Source: Bacteroidia bacterium (GTDB lineage: Bacteria; Bacteroidota; Bacteroidia; Bacteroidales; Paludibacteraceae). From it: a stretch of 64,000 nucleotides of DNA. Below, piece after piece: positions 35,606 to 44,371 of the stretch (position 1 is the stretch's first letter; each line of letters begins with the position of its first letter). The notes under the pieces are model-generated. The model was not told where the DNA came from, made no database searches, and saw nothing but the letters and a program-made list of their open reading frames with translations. Position numbers and translations under genes: made by a program. The stretch lies in contig SAAO01000020.1 in the NCBI GenBank assembly GCA_009929375.1, positions 1 through 64,000 of the forward strand, given 5' to 3'.

Positions 35606-35859
35606 TCTTAAATCAATGTCGTTAAGATAAGGATTCTTCCTGATATTAAGCCCGAAGGGCTTGAATAAGATTAGCCACAGGTGAAACCTGTGGTTGAAGT
35701 GAATCATAAATTTGGAAACCCTGAAAGGGTTTAATTAAAATAGAAGTGATATTAAACCCTTACAGGGTTTGGGTAAATCAGTCTTAAATTCCATGGGTTG
35801 CACCCATGGTTAATCAAATTCAAGCCCTTCGGGCTTAACTTAACGGCATTGATTCTTAA
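35606..35859. mobile_element. MITE-like element of six hairpins
   Basis: Terminal inverted repeats ATCAATGTCGTTAAG (35612-35626) and CTTAACGGCATTGAT (35839-35853) match at 14 of 15 positions. A direct TCTTAA lies immediately outside each end (35606-35611 and 35854-35859), as a target-site duplication would. Inside are six hairpins, at 35648-35662, 35675-35693, 35716-35732, 35754-35770, 35791-35809 and 35822-35836. The outermost two (AAGCCCGAAGGGCTT and AAGCCCTTCGGGCTT) are inverted copies of each other. No ORF is inside, so it would need a transposase in trans. It fills the susD-tlpA gap. Confidence 0.6.
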
Positions 35860-35875
35860 ATAGTAAATTTCTGTT

Positions 35876-37096
35876 ATGATAAAGAAAATTAGTTTTTTAT
35901 TACTGATCATTTCAGTATTTTTTATTTCGTGCGGACATCAGCATTCGCGGGATGGCATCTGGCGTGGCGAATTGCAGGTGCAGGATCAACAGGCACCTTT
36001 TCTGTTCGAACTGAAAGGCACTCAGAGCGATTCAGCTTCAGCCACACTGATCAATGGCGAGGAAAAAGTAGAACTCACGGGAGTTTCACTCCGCGGTGAC
36101 ACCCTTCTTATTCCGATCGATGCCTATGACGCGTACATTACCGCCATTATTTCGAATGATAAAATGGAAGGCCGTTTTATCAAAAACTATATCGAGAATG
36201 ATTCGGGAGTACCCTTCAGAGCCGACTTTCACACAAAAAGCCGTTTCGAAGCAGTTGAAAAACAGCCTGCAAACAACATCGAAGGCAAATGGGACATTCT
36301 GTTTATTTCAGAAAACGGCGACACAACCAAAAACGTGGGCATCTTTACATCGGCCAATGGCATTGTCACCGGTTCGGTGCTGACTCGCTCGGGCGACCTG
36401 CGTTTTCTCGAAGGCGCTTATACAAACAAAGGTGTGGAACTTTCGGCTTTCAGCGGATTAAGTCCTTATTATTTGCAGTTTACATTCAGTGGAGCGAACA
36501 ATTTCGAAGGATATTTCTATACAACAAGAAATAAAACCAGACTTGTAGCCACCCGAAACGACAAGGCCGGACTCTCCGACCCTTACAATATTGCAAAAAT
36601 GAAACAGGGTGTTTCGTCGCTCGGATTCAGCCTTCCAAATCTCGAAGGTCGTCAGGTTTCACTTCAGGACGAACGCTACAAAGGCAAGGTGGTCATTGTG
36701 TCCATTCTTGGCAGCTGGTGCCCGAACTGTCTCGATGAAGCTGAGTTTCTGGCACCCTGGTACAAAGCCAACAAACAACGCGGTGTGGAAATTATCGGAC
36801 TGGGTTTCGAGCGCAAGGACGATTTTGAATACTCCAAAGCCACTCTCAACCGACTGAAGACGAAATACGGAATTGAGTACGATGTTTTGTTTGCCGGCAA
36901 AGCCGATCCGGAAGGCGTTGCAAAAGTGCTACCCGAAGTCGAGAATTTCTCAGGCTATCCCACCACCCTGTTTATCGACAAAAAAGGCAATGTGCGCAAG
37001 ATTCACACAGGCTTCACCGGACCAGCCACAGGGCTGTTTTACGAGGATTTCAAAAAGGAGTTTAATGCCCTGATTGATTCGCTACTGGCTGAATAA
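35876..37096 (+). CDS. TlpA-like thioredoxin-fold lipoprotein
   Basis: A periplasm-facing thiol-disulfide protein. 406 residues. The lipobox ends at FFISC (Cys19). The N-terminal 230 residues form a beta-rich domain with two similar halves (GIWRGELQVQDQQAPFLFEL and GKWDILFISENGDTTKNVGIF). The C-terminal AhpC/Redoxin domain (about 242-400) contains ILGSWCPNCLDEAEFLAPW with the CPNC redox pair (Cys282 and Cys285), and the cis-Pro region in GYPTTLFIDKKGNV. Such proteins reduce disulfides or process peroxides. After SusC/SusD, reductive release of an imported disulfide such as cystine is an attractive but unproven role. Confidence 0.88.
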   Translation: MIKKISFLLLIISVFFISCGHQHSRDGIWRGELQVQDQQAPFLFELKGTQSDSASATLINGEEKVELTGVSLRGDTLLIPIDAYDAYITAIISNDKMEGRFIKNYIENDSGVPFRADFHTKSRFEAVEKQPANNIEGKWDILFISENGDTTKNVGIFTSANGIVTGSVLTRSGDLRFLEGAYTNKGVELSAFSGLSPYYLQFTFSGANNFEGYFYTTRNKTRLVATRNDKAGLSDPYNIAKMKQGVSSLGFSLPNLEGRQVSLQDERYKGKVVIVSILGSWCPNCLDEAEFLAPWYKANKQRGVEIIGLGFERKDDFEYSKATLNRLKTKYGIEYDVLFAGKADPEGVAKVLPEVENFSGYPTTLFIDKKGNVRKIHTGFTGPATGLFYEDFKKEFNALIDSLLAE

Positions 37097-37121
37097 CATC
37101 TACAAATTCTTCAAATAAACG

Positions 37122-37155
37122 AAATGCCCTTTCTGAAAATTCAGAAAGGGCATTT
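37122..37155. terminator. Bidirectional terminator between tlpA and the hydrolase
   Basis: AAATGCCCTTTCTGAA and its exact complement TTCAGAAAGGGCATTT form a 16-bp perfect stem with a 2-base loop between the convergent tlpA and hydrolase genes. T-tracts are short on both sides. Confidence 0.7.
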
Positions 37156-37177
37156 AATATTAATCGCAACAATACTT

Positions 37178-37726
37178 TCAGTCAGAATGAATATCTACGG
37201 CCACAAGCTCATTCAGCAACTCCAGGCCTTGCTCCCATTCATAATGACCTGAGGCTGCATTGATATGACCTGCATTCCCTATGTTGACAAAACGGCTACC
37301 CCATTTGCCGGCATATTGTTGAGCAACTTCAATTGCCGACCACTCATCGTTACTACTCGACACGACAAGTGTTGGAAAATTCAGTTTCAAAAAAGGATTT
37401 TCCTGAAAAAGTCTGCGCTGAAGTTTCTGCTGAAGAGTTTCAATATCGGGTGGAGCCACCAGAAAAGCAGCTTTCACACTTTTATTGTAGCTCCGAAACC
37501 ACTCTGCCACCGTGAGGCAACCCAGACTATGAGCAACAAGCACCACATTGTCAGCTCCGTATTTCTCCACATAATTATTCAGTGTTTCCACCCAGCTGTC
37601 CATATCCGGCTCATCCCAGTTCTGTTGCTCCACTCTTACAAAATAAGGCTGCGTATTTTCGAGCCAGCTTTGCCAGTGCAATTCTCCGGAGCCACCAAGT
37701 CCGGGTATAATTAAATAATTCAGCAT
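37178..37726 (-). CDS. RBBP9/YdeN-family serine hydrolase
   Basis: A small alpha/beta hydrolase, 182 residues, cytoplasmic. Oxyanion and nucleophile regions are visible: MLNYLIIPGLGGSGELHWQSWL at the N-terminus, nucleophile Ser in VVLVAHSLGCLTVAEWF, acid Asp in SSSNDEWSAI, and catalytic His in NIGNAGHINAASGH. The substrate is not known for most members. Upstream (37805-37820) lies a copy of the cysK/susC palindrome. A near -7 box (GATATTTG on the minus strand, 37759-37752) sits 53.5 bases from its centre, so this gene may belong to the same regulon. Confidence 0.88.
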   Translation of the reverse strand: MLNYLIIPGLGGSGELHWQSWLENTQPYFVRVEQQNWDEPDMDSWVETLNNYVEKYGADNVVLVAHSLGCLTVAEWFRSYNKSVKAAFLVAPPDIETLQQKLQRRLFQENPFLKLNFPTLVVSSSNDEWSAIEVAQQYAGKWGSRFVNIGNAGHINAASGHYEWEQGLELLNELVAVDIHSD

Positions 37727-37792
37727 AAATTATAGATAAAATTTTAAGTTACAAATATCTGATGAATTACATATTTGAGAAATAACCGCAAA

Positions 37793-37820
37793 GTGGTAAA
37801 TTACTACCACAAACATGGTA
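37793..37820. promoter_or_regulatory. Operator-like palindromes in the divergent hydrolase-glycosidase region
   Basis: TACCACAAACATGGTA (37805-37820) matches the cysK palindrome at 15 of 16 positions. It overlaps a second palindrome, GTGGTAAATTACTACCAC (37793-37810), with two 6-base arms. The distance to the minus-strand near -7 box of the hydrolase gene is close to that seen at cysK and susC; the distance to the glycosidase -7 box is about twice as long. Confidence 0.55.
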
Positions 37821-37924
37821 AATTTCATCGTTAGAGTATCACTTTTCGAACTTTCATTGTTTATATTGTTATTTCGTTTCCCTCTTTGACAAATTTATAC
37901 ACCACAAAAACCTTATTTTCGGCA

Positions 37925-37932
37925 TATATTTG
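37925..37932 (+). promoter_or_regulatory. Promoter -7 box for the glycosidase gene
   Basis: TATATTTG matches TAnnTTTG 24 bases before the ATG at 37956. The leader would be very short, and the alternative TTG start at 37941 would lie at the transcript start. Confidence 0.5.
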
Positions 37933-37955
37933 TAAAAATATTGCAACCCACTGAT

Positions 37956-40742
37956 ATGAAGATAAAAAACACGCTTTTTGTAATTGCTTTTACAACAATT
38001 TTTCTGATAACAAAGGCCATCGGCCAAACCAGCGAAATACAAAGTAACTCCGACTTTCTGGTGGCCCAGCCTGCTGCCGACCGCACCGTAAGTTTTAATG
38101 TGAGTGATACGGGTGTATACAAACCCATTATCTGGGGACTTGATCTGGCCTGGCTAAGCGAATCAAATATTCGTCGTGGTATTGCATTTATGGGAGCCGA
38201 TCGTGTGGATGTGGTCAGAGCCTCATTTCAACCCACACTTCCTTTGGTGAATGGCGACTTACAGGCAGCTCAAATTGCAGATCTGAATGCCCGCATAAAC
38301 CTTATAAACCTCACAGGCAGTAAAACACTCGTGGCGCTTAACTGCGATCATCCGACAGTAGATGCCTGGTATGCAGGGAATGCCGAACGTTGGGCACAAC
38401 TGATTGATGTCACCACACGCCGTGTACAGGAACGCGGAAGGAAAGTAATTACCGTGTCACCATTCAACGAACCAGACTTTGGTTGGGGGCAGGGCACAGT
38501 AACTGACTTCTACAATATTGCCGGAGAATTACGCAAAAATCCACGCTTCGACACCATTCGTATTTCGGGCGGCAACACACTGAATTCCGACCAGGCACTT
38601 CCCTGGTACAATCAGCTTAAAAGTCGTCTCGATGAAGGAAATACACATCAACTGGCCGGAAGTTTCGATAATTTTGCCAGTTTCTACAAAACAGTGCGTG
38701 CCAACGGTCATCATGCCACAGGCGACGAGCTTCATAACGTAATGGAAGCCATGGTGGGCGTGGAATATGGTATGCAGACGGGCATTTGGTGGGGAACTGC
38801 CGAATATGCGCGAGGCGAATTTGTAAAAGCCAGTGATGGACGCCGGCTTGCTTATGCTGAACACCGTCCGAACTGGACTGCTGCTTCAGTCTATCGCAAT
38901 CCGGAAGGAAAAGTTCAGGCTTTTGGCGGAACTTCCGAACGTCAGGCAGTCACTACTTCCTACAGTTTTTTATCAAAAGAGAAAAGTGTATTCTTCGATG
39001 GAAAAGGTCCTCAACGCACATACACGATGGTTTTACCGGGCGGAACAGCTTATCAGACAGGGCAAACAAATGCCGAAGCTGTGGTCAATATCAGTTGGGG
39101 AGACGATGTGCAACCTGTCATAAACGGAAAATATGTACTTGTAAACCGCCTCAGCAAAAAGGTAATGGAAGTGGCCTTAGCATCGACAGCAGCAGGAGCC
39201 AATGTCCGCCAAAATGCATACACAGCAGGAGCCACACATCAGCAATGGGAAGTACGTCCTGTGGATACCCGCATTGGAGGTGATTTTAGTTACTTTACTT
39301 TTGTTGCAGCACACAGTGGAAAAGCTATCGACTTACTCAACTGGTCGCTCGACAACGGAGGAAACTTAATTGTATGGGATGACGTCAAAGGTGAAAATCA
39401 ACAGTATTATCTGGAATATGTGGAAGATGGGTGGTTCCTGATTCGCAGTCGCCACAGTGCAAAATGTGTGGAGGTGGCCAACAACAGTAGTGTCAATGGC
39501 GCCAATGTGCAACAATGGGATGTGGATGGCGGCTTTAATCAGCATTGGCGTTTTCTACCGATCGATGCTGCTATAGAATTTGTGGCTCCCACTACTCCTG
39601 CCACACTAACTGCAGCTCCTGGCACATATTTCAACACGCTCGAATGGCCGGCAAGCCCCGAAAGCGATGTGGTTGGTTATACCATTTTCAGAACTGAAAC
39701 CACAGGACAGAACTACGAGATAATTGCTCGAAATGTAACTTCAACAACATTTGTCGACAACGACGTTGAAGCAGGTAAAGAGTATTACTATGTTGTGAAA
39801 GCAGTGGATAAATCGCTGAACCGTTCGGCTTATTCACCCGAAGCCAAAGCAATTGCTACAGGTGGAAATGTACTTCTGGCACAGTATCAGTTCGAAGACA
39901 ATTCGAAGGATAATTCAGCACAACTTTTGCATGGAGCGGTATTTGGTACAGCTACCTATACCACAGGAAAAACCGGAGCAAAAGCCATTATTTTAAATGG
40001 TACAAATACAGCTATTCAATTACCATCGAATATTGCAAACAGCAGCAATATCACTGTGGCTGGCTGGGTTTATCCGCGTTCGACAAACACATGGCAGCGC
40101 ATTTTCGATTTCGGAAACGGTGACAGTCAGTATATGTTTCTGACGCATCGTGCGAGTACCGGACAGTTACGCTTTGCTATTAAAAACGGAGGCGCAGAGC
40201 AAATACTGAACGCTACTTCACTCACCCTTAACAAATGGTCGCACATAGCCGTAACGCTCGACGAAACTTCCGTAAAAATCTATGTAAACGGACAACAGAT
40301 GGCAGCATCAAACAGCATAACCATTCGCCCAGCCGATTTCAAACCGCTTCTGAATTATATCGGACGTAGTCAGTATCCCGATCCTTTACTCAATGGCTAT
40401 ATCGACGATTTCAGAATTTACAATTATGCATTACCAAGCGAAGACATAATGAAATTAACCGAAGTGGTATCGGGTATCGAGAATATACGCGCAGAAAGCA
40501 AAAACCTGAAAATTTGGCCTTCGCCTGCTACTCTTGAATTTAAAATGAAATACGAAAACAGTGCTTATTCGGGGAAGTCAACAGTGCGAATTTTCAATAC
40601 AGGTGGCCACATTATGTTACAATCTGAGATAAGCGGAAATTCAGAAAATAGTTTTAACATTAAAGAGTTACCTGCAGGTATCTATTTTGTAAAAATATCG
40701 AATCCGCAGGAAAGTATAATTCAAAAACTGGTCGTAAAATAA
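37956..40742 (+). CDS. Secreted multi-domain glycoside hydrolase with T9SS tail
   Basis: 928 residues from MKIKNTLFVIAFTTIFLITK. After the signal peptide comes a TIM-barrel-like domain (about 45-350) that resembles clan GH-A enzymes of the GH30/GH5 type. The likely acid/base Glu is in VSPFNEPDFGWGQG (about 175), and a second acidic candidate is in AEYARGEF or LAYAEHRP. A ricin-B-type lectin domain follows (about 390-545, with repeats of QQW and HWRF), then a fibronectin type III domain (about 550-635), a LamG-like domain (about 640-840, DDFRIYNYALPSEDI) and a T9SS type A sorting tail (about 855-928, ending IIQKLVVK). It should act on a polysaccharide outside the cell. The GH family is inferred. 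Confidence 0.8.
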   Translation: MKIKNTLFVIAFTTIFLITKAIGQTSEIQSNSDFLVAQPAADRTVSFNVSDTGVYKPIIWGLDLAWLSESNIRRGIAFMGADRVDVVRASFQPTLPLVNGDLQAAQIADLNARINLINLTGSKTLVALNCDHPTVDAWYAGNAERWAQLIDVTTRRVQERGRKVITVSPFNEPDFGWGQGTVTDFYNIAGELRKNPRFDTIRISGGNTLNSDQALPWYNQLKSRLDEGNTHQLAGSFDNFASFYKTVRANGHHATGDELHNVMEAMVGVEYGMQTGIWWGTAEYARGEFVKASDGRRLAYAEHRPNWTAASVYRNPEGKVQAFGGTSERQAVTTSYSFLSKEKSVFFDGKGPQRTYTMVLPGGTAYQTGQTNAEAVVNISWGDDVQPVINGKYVLVNRLSKKVMEVALASTAAGANVRQNAYTAGATHQQWEVRPVDTRIGGDFSYFTFVAAHSGKAIDLLNWSLDNGGNLIVWDDVKGENQQYYLEYVEDGWFLIRSRHSAKCVEVANNSSVNGANVQQWDVDGGFNQHWRFLPIDAAIEFVAPTTPATLTAAPGTYFNTLEWPASPESDVVGYTIFRTETTGQNYEIIARNVTSTTFVDNDVEAGKEYYYVVKAVDKSLNRSAYSPEAKAIATGGNVLLAQYQFEDNSKDNSAQLLHGAVFGTATYTTGKTGAKAIILNGTNTAIQLPSNIANSSNITVAGWVYPRSTNTWQRIFDFGNGDSQYMFLTHRASTGQLRFAIKNGGAEQILNATSLTLNKWSHIAVTLDETSVKIYVNGQQMAASNSITIRPADFKPLLNYIGRSQYPDPLLNGYIDDFRIYNYALPSEDIMKLTEVVSGIENIRAESKNLKIWPSPATLEFKMKYENSAYSGKSTVRIFNTGGHIMLQSEISGNSENSFNIKELPAGIYFVKISNPQESIIQKLVVK

Positions 40743-40748
40743 AATGAG

Positions 40749-40775
40749 AAAAGTTCTGCTATTTGCAGAACTTTT
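40749..40775 (+). terminator. Terminator of the glycosidase gene
   Basis: AAAAGTTCTGC and GCAGAACTTTT form an 11-bp stem with a 5-base loop, followed by further Ts. It starts 6 bases after the stop. The remaining 200 bases to the next promoter are AT-rich with nothing recognisable. Confidence 0.85.
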
Positions 40776-40994
40776 TTTTTGATTAATGGTTCATAGATTT
40801 AATGTATATGTTATAATCCGAAAACCAAAAACAAAATTCAGCCGGAATACCGTTATTATCATATTGATAAACAATAAAATTTATATGTTATTTTACAGCA
40901 ACCAAAGGGCTCAATAACAATTTTTTATCCACAAAACACAACTTATATATTTATCAATCAATATATAGAGCCGCTACATTTACAGAAAATTATA

Positions 40995-41002
40995 TATCTT
41001 TG
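40995..41002 (+). promoter_or_regulatory. Promoter -7 box for the M3 peptidase gene
   Basis: TATCTTTG, matching TAnnTTTG, 41 bases before the start codon. Confidence 0.5.
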
Positions 41003-41042
41003 TCACATATTTGTACCAAACACATAAAAACAAATTTGTAAA

Positions 41043-43139
41043 ATGAAAAAACTAGCATTCATCATTATGTCAGGAATCCTGCTGGTGGGATGTGCAAAAA
41101 CCGATAATCCGTTTTTTGCCGCGTACGAAAATGAGTACGGCGCACCACCTTTCGAAAAAATTAAGACCGAACATTACCTTCCCGCTTTCAAAGAAGGAAT
41201 CAAACAACATCAGGCTGAAATAGAAGCTATTGCCAACAATACAGAAGCTCCGACTTTCGCCAATACCATCGAAGCACTCGACTTCAGCGGTGAACTGCTT
41301 TCGAAAGTTTCGTCGGTATTTTTCAACCTTTATTCGGCTGAAACAAACGACCAAATGGCTGAAATTGCCAACGAAGTATCGCCAATGCTTACCGAGCACA
41401 GCGACAACATGTACCTCAACGACAAGCTTTTCGAACGTGTAAAAACACTTTACGAAGGCCGTGCATCGCTGGGACTCACTACCGAGCAGGATCGTTTGCT
41501 CGAAAAATACTACAAAAACTTTGTACGAAGCGGTGCTGCTTTGTCGGCTGATGACAAAGAAAAACTGCGCGCTATCAACAAAGAACTCGGACTGGCTGAA
41601 CTTGCTTTCGGACAAAATGTATTGGCCGAAACAAACGCCTACTCGAAAATTGTGGACAAAGAAGCTGATCTCGCCGGATTGCCCGAAAGCGTTCGTCAGG
41701 CTGCTGCCGAAGAAGCAAAAGCTGCCGGACACGAAGGTAAATGGTTATTCACTACTCAGAAAGCCAGCTTTATTCCTGTGCTTCAGTACAGCGAAAACCG
41801 TGAACTTCGCAAAGAACTTTTGATGGCTTATGCAAATCGTGGCGACAACGACAATGCCAACGACAACAAAGCGGTGATCAACAAAATCATGAAACTGCGT
41901 GTACAACGTGCTCAGTTGCTTGGTTTCGACACACCTGCTGCCTTTATTCTCGACAACACAATGGCCAAAACACCTCAGGCTGTGTACGACTTCCTGAAAA
42001 CAGTTTGGGAACCTGCTGTAAAACAGGCTAAAGTGGAAGCTGCTGAACTTCAGAAATTGATGGACGCCGAAGGAAAAGGCGAAAAACTCGAAGCCTGGGA
42101 CTGGTGGTTCTATGCCGAAAAACTTCGCAAAGCAAAATATGATCTTGACGAAGAACAACTCCGTCCGTACTTTAAACTCGACAATGTACGCAAAGGTGCA
42201 TTCGATCTGGCCGGTAAACTCTGGGGTCTGAAATTCAAAAAACTCGAAGGCATGCCTACATATCATGCTGATGTGGAAATGTTTGAAGTAACCGATGCTG
42301 ATGGTTCGCTTATTGGTGTGCTTTACACTGACTATTTCCCACGTCCCGGAAAACGTGCCGGCGCATGGATGAATAACATTACCGAACAGTTTGTAAAAGA
42401 TGGAAAAAACCATCGTCCTATCATTGTAAATGTAGGTAACTTCACCAAACCAACTGCCGACAAACCTTCGTTGCTCAACATGGACGAAGTGGAAACTCTT
42501 TTCCACGAGTTTGGTCACGCATTGCACGGATTGCTTTCACAAACCAACTATATTTCGGTAAGTGCTACCAATGTATCGCGTGACTTTGTGGAACTTCCAT
42601 CACAAATCATGGAAAACTGGTGCTTCGAACCTGAAGTAATGAAAACTTATGCGCTTCATTACGAAACAGGCGAAGTAATTCCGAACGACCTTATCGAAAA
42701 AATTCAAAAAACAGGTACTTTCAATCAGGGATTTGTGATGACTGAACTTCTTTCGGCTTCTCTGCTCGACATGGATTATCACATGCTGAAAGACACTGCA
42801 AACTTCGATGTACGCGAGTTTGAGAAAAAATCGCTCGAACGTATCGGCATGATTCCTGAAATCATTGTACGCTACCGCAGTACTTATTTCAACCACATAT
42901 TCGGTGGTGGCTATGCTGCTGGTTATTACAGCTACACATGGGCCGAAGTACTCGATGCAGATGCTTATCAGGCATTTGTGGAAACAGGCGATATCTACAA
43001 CAAAGAAGTCGCAACTGCTTTCCGCAAAAATATCCTTGAAAAAGGAGGTTCTGACGATCCAATGAAACTGTATCGCACCTTCCGTGGTGGTGATCCAAAT
43101 CCTGAAGCACTGCTTCGCAAACGTGGATTTATCCAATAA
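41043..43139 (+). CDS. M3-family peptidyl-dipeptidase lipoprotein (Dcp-like)
   Basis: A zinc metallopeptidase that removes dipeptides from the C-termini of oligopeptides. 698 residues. The signal ends in a lipobox, GILLVGC (Cys17), so the enzyme is anchored in the envelope, unlike the cytoplasmic E. coli Dcp. The zinc site is TLFHEFGHALHG (HEFGH at residues 488-492), with the third ligand Glu about 27 residues later in RDFVELPSQIMENW. The C-terminus has the substrate-binding tyrosines in GGGYAAGYYSYTWAEVLDADAY. Peptide scavenging is the expected role. Confidence 0.94.
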   Translation: MKKLAFIIMSGILLVGCAKTDNPFFAAYENEYGAPPFEKIKTEHYLPAFKEGIKQHQAEIEAIANNTEAPTFANTIEALDFSGELLSKVSSVFFNLYSAETNDQMAEIANEVSPMLTEHSDNMYLNDKLFERVKTLYEGRASLGLTTEQDRLLEKYYKNFVRSGAALSADDKEKLRAINKELGLAELAFGQNVLAETNAYSKIVDKEADLAGLPESVRQAAAEEAKAAGHEGKWLFTTQKASFIPVLQYSENRELRKELLMAYANRGDNDNANDNKAVINKIMKLRVQRAQLLGFDTPAAFILDNTMAKTPQAVYDFLKTVWEPAVKQAKVEAAELQKLMDAEGKGEKLEAWDWWFYAEKLRKAKYDLDEEQLRPYFKLDNVRKGAFDLAGKLWGLKFKKLEGMPTYHADVEMFEVTDADGSLIGVLYTDYFPRPGKRAGAWMNNITEQFVKDGKNHRPIIVNVGNFTKPTADKPSLLNMDEVETLFHEFGHALHGLLSQTNYISVSATNVSRDFVELPSQIMENWCFEPEVMKTYALHYETGEVIPNDLIEKIQKTGTFNQGFVMTELLSASLLDMDYHMLKDTANFDVREFEKKSLERIGMIPEIIVRYRSTYFNHIFGGGYAAGYYSYTWAEVLDADAYQAFVETGDIYNKEVATAFRKNILEKGGSDDPMKLYRTFRGGDPNPEALLRKRGFIQ

Positions 43140-43151
43140 ATCGTAAAAATC

Positions 43152-43177
43152 AATGCCCGGTCTGAACACCGGGCATT
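43152..43177 (+). terminator. Terminator of the M3 peptidase gene
   Basis: AATGCCCGG and CCGGGCATT form a 9-bp stem followed by TGTTTTTC, 12 bases after the stop. Confidence 0.85.
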
Positions 43178-43203
43178 TGTTTTTCATTACACTTTTGTTT
43201 ATT

Positions 43204-43262
43204 TTGTGTTTCGCGTTTCGTGTTTCGCGTTTCGCGTTATTTGGCTCAATTGTAAATTGTAA
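43204..43262. repeat. Intergenic word repeat: GTGTTTCGCGTTTCGTGTTTCG
   Basis: GTGTTTCGCGTTTCGTGTTT and CGCGTTTCGCGTTATTTGGC are near-copies of GTTTCGYG, the reverse complement of the ACGAAAC words at 30521. AATTGTAAATTGTAAAAC follows, leading into the palindrome at 43269. Confidence 0.6.
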
Positions 43263-43268
43263 AACTTG

Positions 43269-43282
43269 TCCGCCGCGGCGGA
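43269..43282. repeat. TCCGCCnnGGCGGA palindrome, copy 2
   Basis: TCCGCCGCGGCGGA preceded by AACTTG and followed by TGAATAAATTGTAAAT. Same arrangement as the copies at 8881 and 53343. Confidence 0.6.
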
Positions 43283-43306
43283 TGAATAAATTGTAAATAA
43301 AGAATA

Positions 43307-44371
43307 ATGTCTCTCCACCCCTACTCTCAGATTCTTCAAAACTGGTATCACATTTACAAACGTGATTTGCCCTGGCGTGATGTTTCCGATCCTTATCTGA
43401 TATGGATTTCTGAAATCATCCTTCAGCAGACCCGTGTGGCTCAGGGAATGGATTATTATCTGCGTTTTGTAACACGTTTTCCGAATGTACTTTCGCTGGC
43501 AAAAGCCGAAGAGCAGGAGGTTTTGAAATACTGGCAGGGACTGGGTTATTATTCGCGTGCTCGAAATCTGCACAAAGCTGCACGACAAATTGCGGAAAAT
43601 TATGGAGGGCAATTTCCACACGTACATACTGACATTCTGAAACTATCGGGCATTGGCATATATACTGCTGCTGCCATTGCTTCGTTTGCCTATGGTCAGC
43701 CATACGCAGTGGTGGATGGAAATGTATATCGTGTACTGTCGCGAGTTTTCGGCATCGACAGCCCCATTGACAGTCCCCGCGGACAGAAGGAATTTGCAGC
43801 GCTGGCCGCAGAACTGCTCGATTCAGAAAATGCAGGAACGCACAATCAGGCCATTATGGAATTCGGTGCTTTGCAATGTGTGCCTGTAAACCCCGATTGT
43901 GGAATTTGTCCGCTAAAGGACAATTGTGTGGCTCTGAAAACGGCTTCGGTAGACAAATTGCCGGTAAAAGAGCGGAAAACCAAAATCAAAGCACGCTATT
44001 TCAATTATCTGTTTATAAAACATGAGAATCAAACATATCTGCAAAAAAGAGAAAGTCAGGATATCTGGAAAAACCTATACGAATTTCCACTCATCGAATC
44101 AGACAGATTATTTACTGTAGACCAATTAATTGAGCAGGATGAATTTAAAACACTTTTTCCCGACACAACGGCCTTAAAAATCAGCAGTATATATTACGAT
44201 TTTAAACACATACTTACCCACCGGCATATTTTTGCCCGTTTTTTCATGATAGAAACCGACAAAACAAATAGTCATTATAAAAAATTCGGTAAAACGCTCA
44301 TCGACAATATGGATCATTTGCCAATCTCGCGTCTTACCGAACTGTTTCTTGAAAAAATATTTACCCGATAA
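43307..44371 (+). CDS. mutY: A/G-specific adenine glycosylase
   Basis: Removes adenine mispaired with 8-oxoguanine. 354 residues. It has the helix-hairpin-helix in VHTDILKLSGIGIYTAAAIASFAYG, the catalytic Asp in the following VVDGNVYRVLSRVFGI and the N-terminal RDLPWRDVSDPYLIWISEIILQQTRV. A [4Fe-4S] ligand set has the exact spacing C-x6-C-x2-C-x5-C in CVPVNPDCGICPLKDNC. The C-terminal NUDIX-like domain (about 225-350) recognises 8-oxoG. Its last 11 bases overlap the end of the convergent acetate-transporter gene. Confidence 0.95.
   Translation: MSLHPYSQILQNWYHIYKRDLPWRDVSDPYLIWISEIILQQTRVAQGMDYYLRFVTRFPNVLSLAKAEEQEVLKYWQGLGYYSRARNLHKAARQIAENYGGQFPHVHTDILKLSGIGIYTAAAIASFAYGQPYAVVDGNVYRVLSRVFGIDSPIDSPRGQKEFAALAAELLDSENAGTHNQAIMEFGALQCVPVNPDCGICPLKDNCVALKTASVDKLPVKERKTKIKARYFNYLFIKHENQTYLQKRESQDIWKNLYEFPLIESDRLFTVDQLIEQDEFKTLFPDTTALKISSIYYDFKHILTHRHIFARFFMIETDKTNSHYKKFGKTLIDNMDHLPISRLTELFLEKIFTR

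Noticed and set aside
35643-35840. CRISPR array, because of repeated palindromes at short intervals
   Set aside because: The repeated units differ in sequence, spacers are unequal and short, and no cas gene is near. The TIRs and duplication fit a MITE better.
44361-44371. Frameshift at the mutY/acetate-transporter junction
   Set aside because: The 11-base overlap joins two complete convergent genes with normal C-termini.
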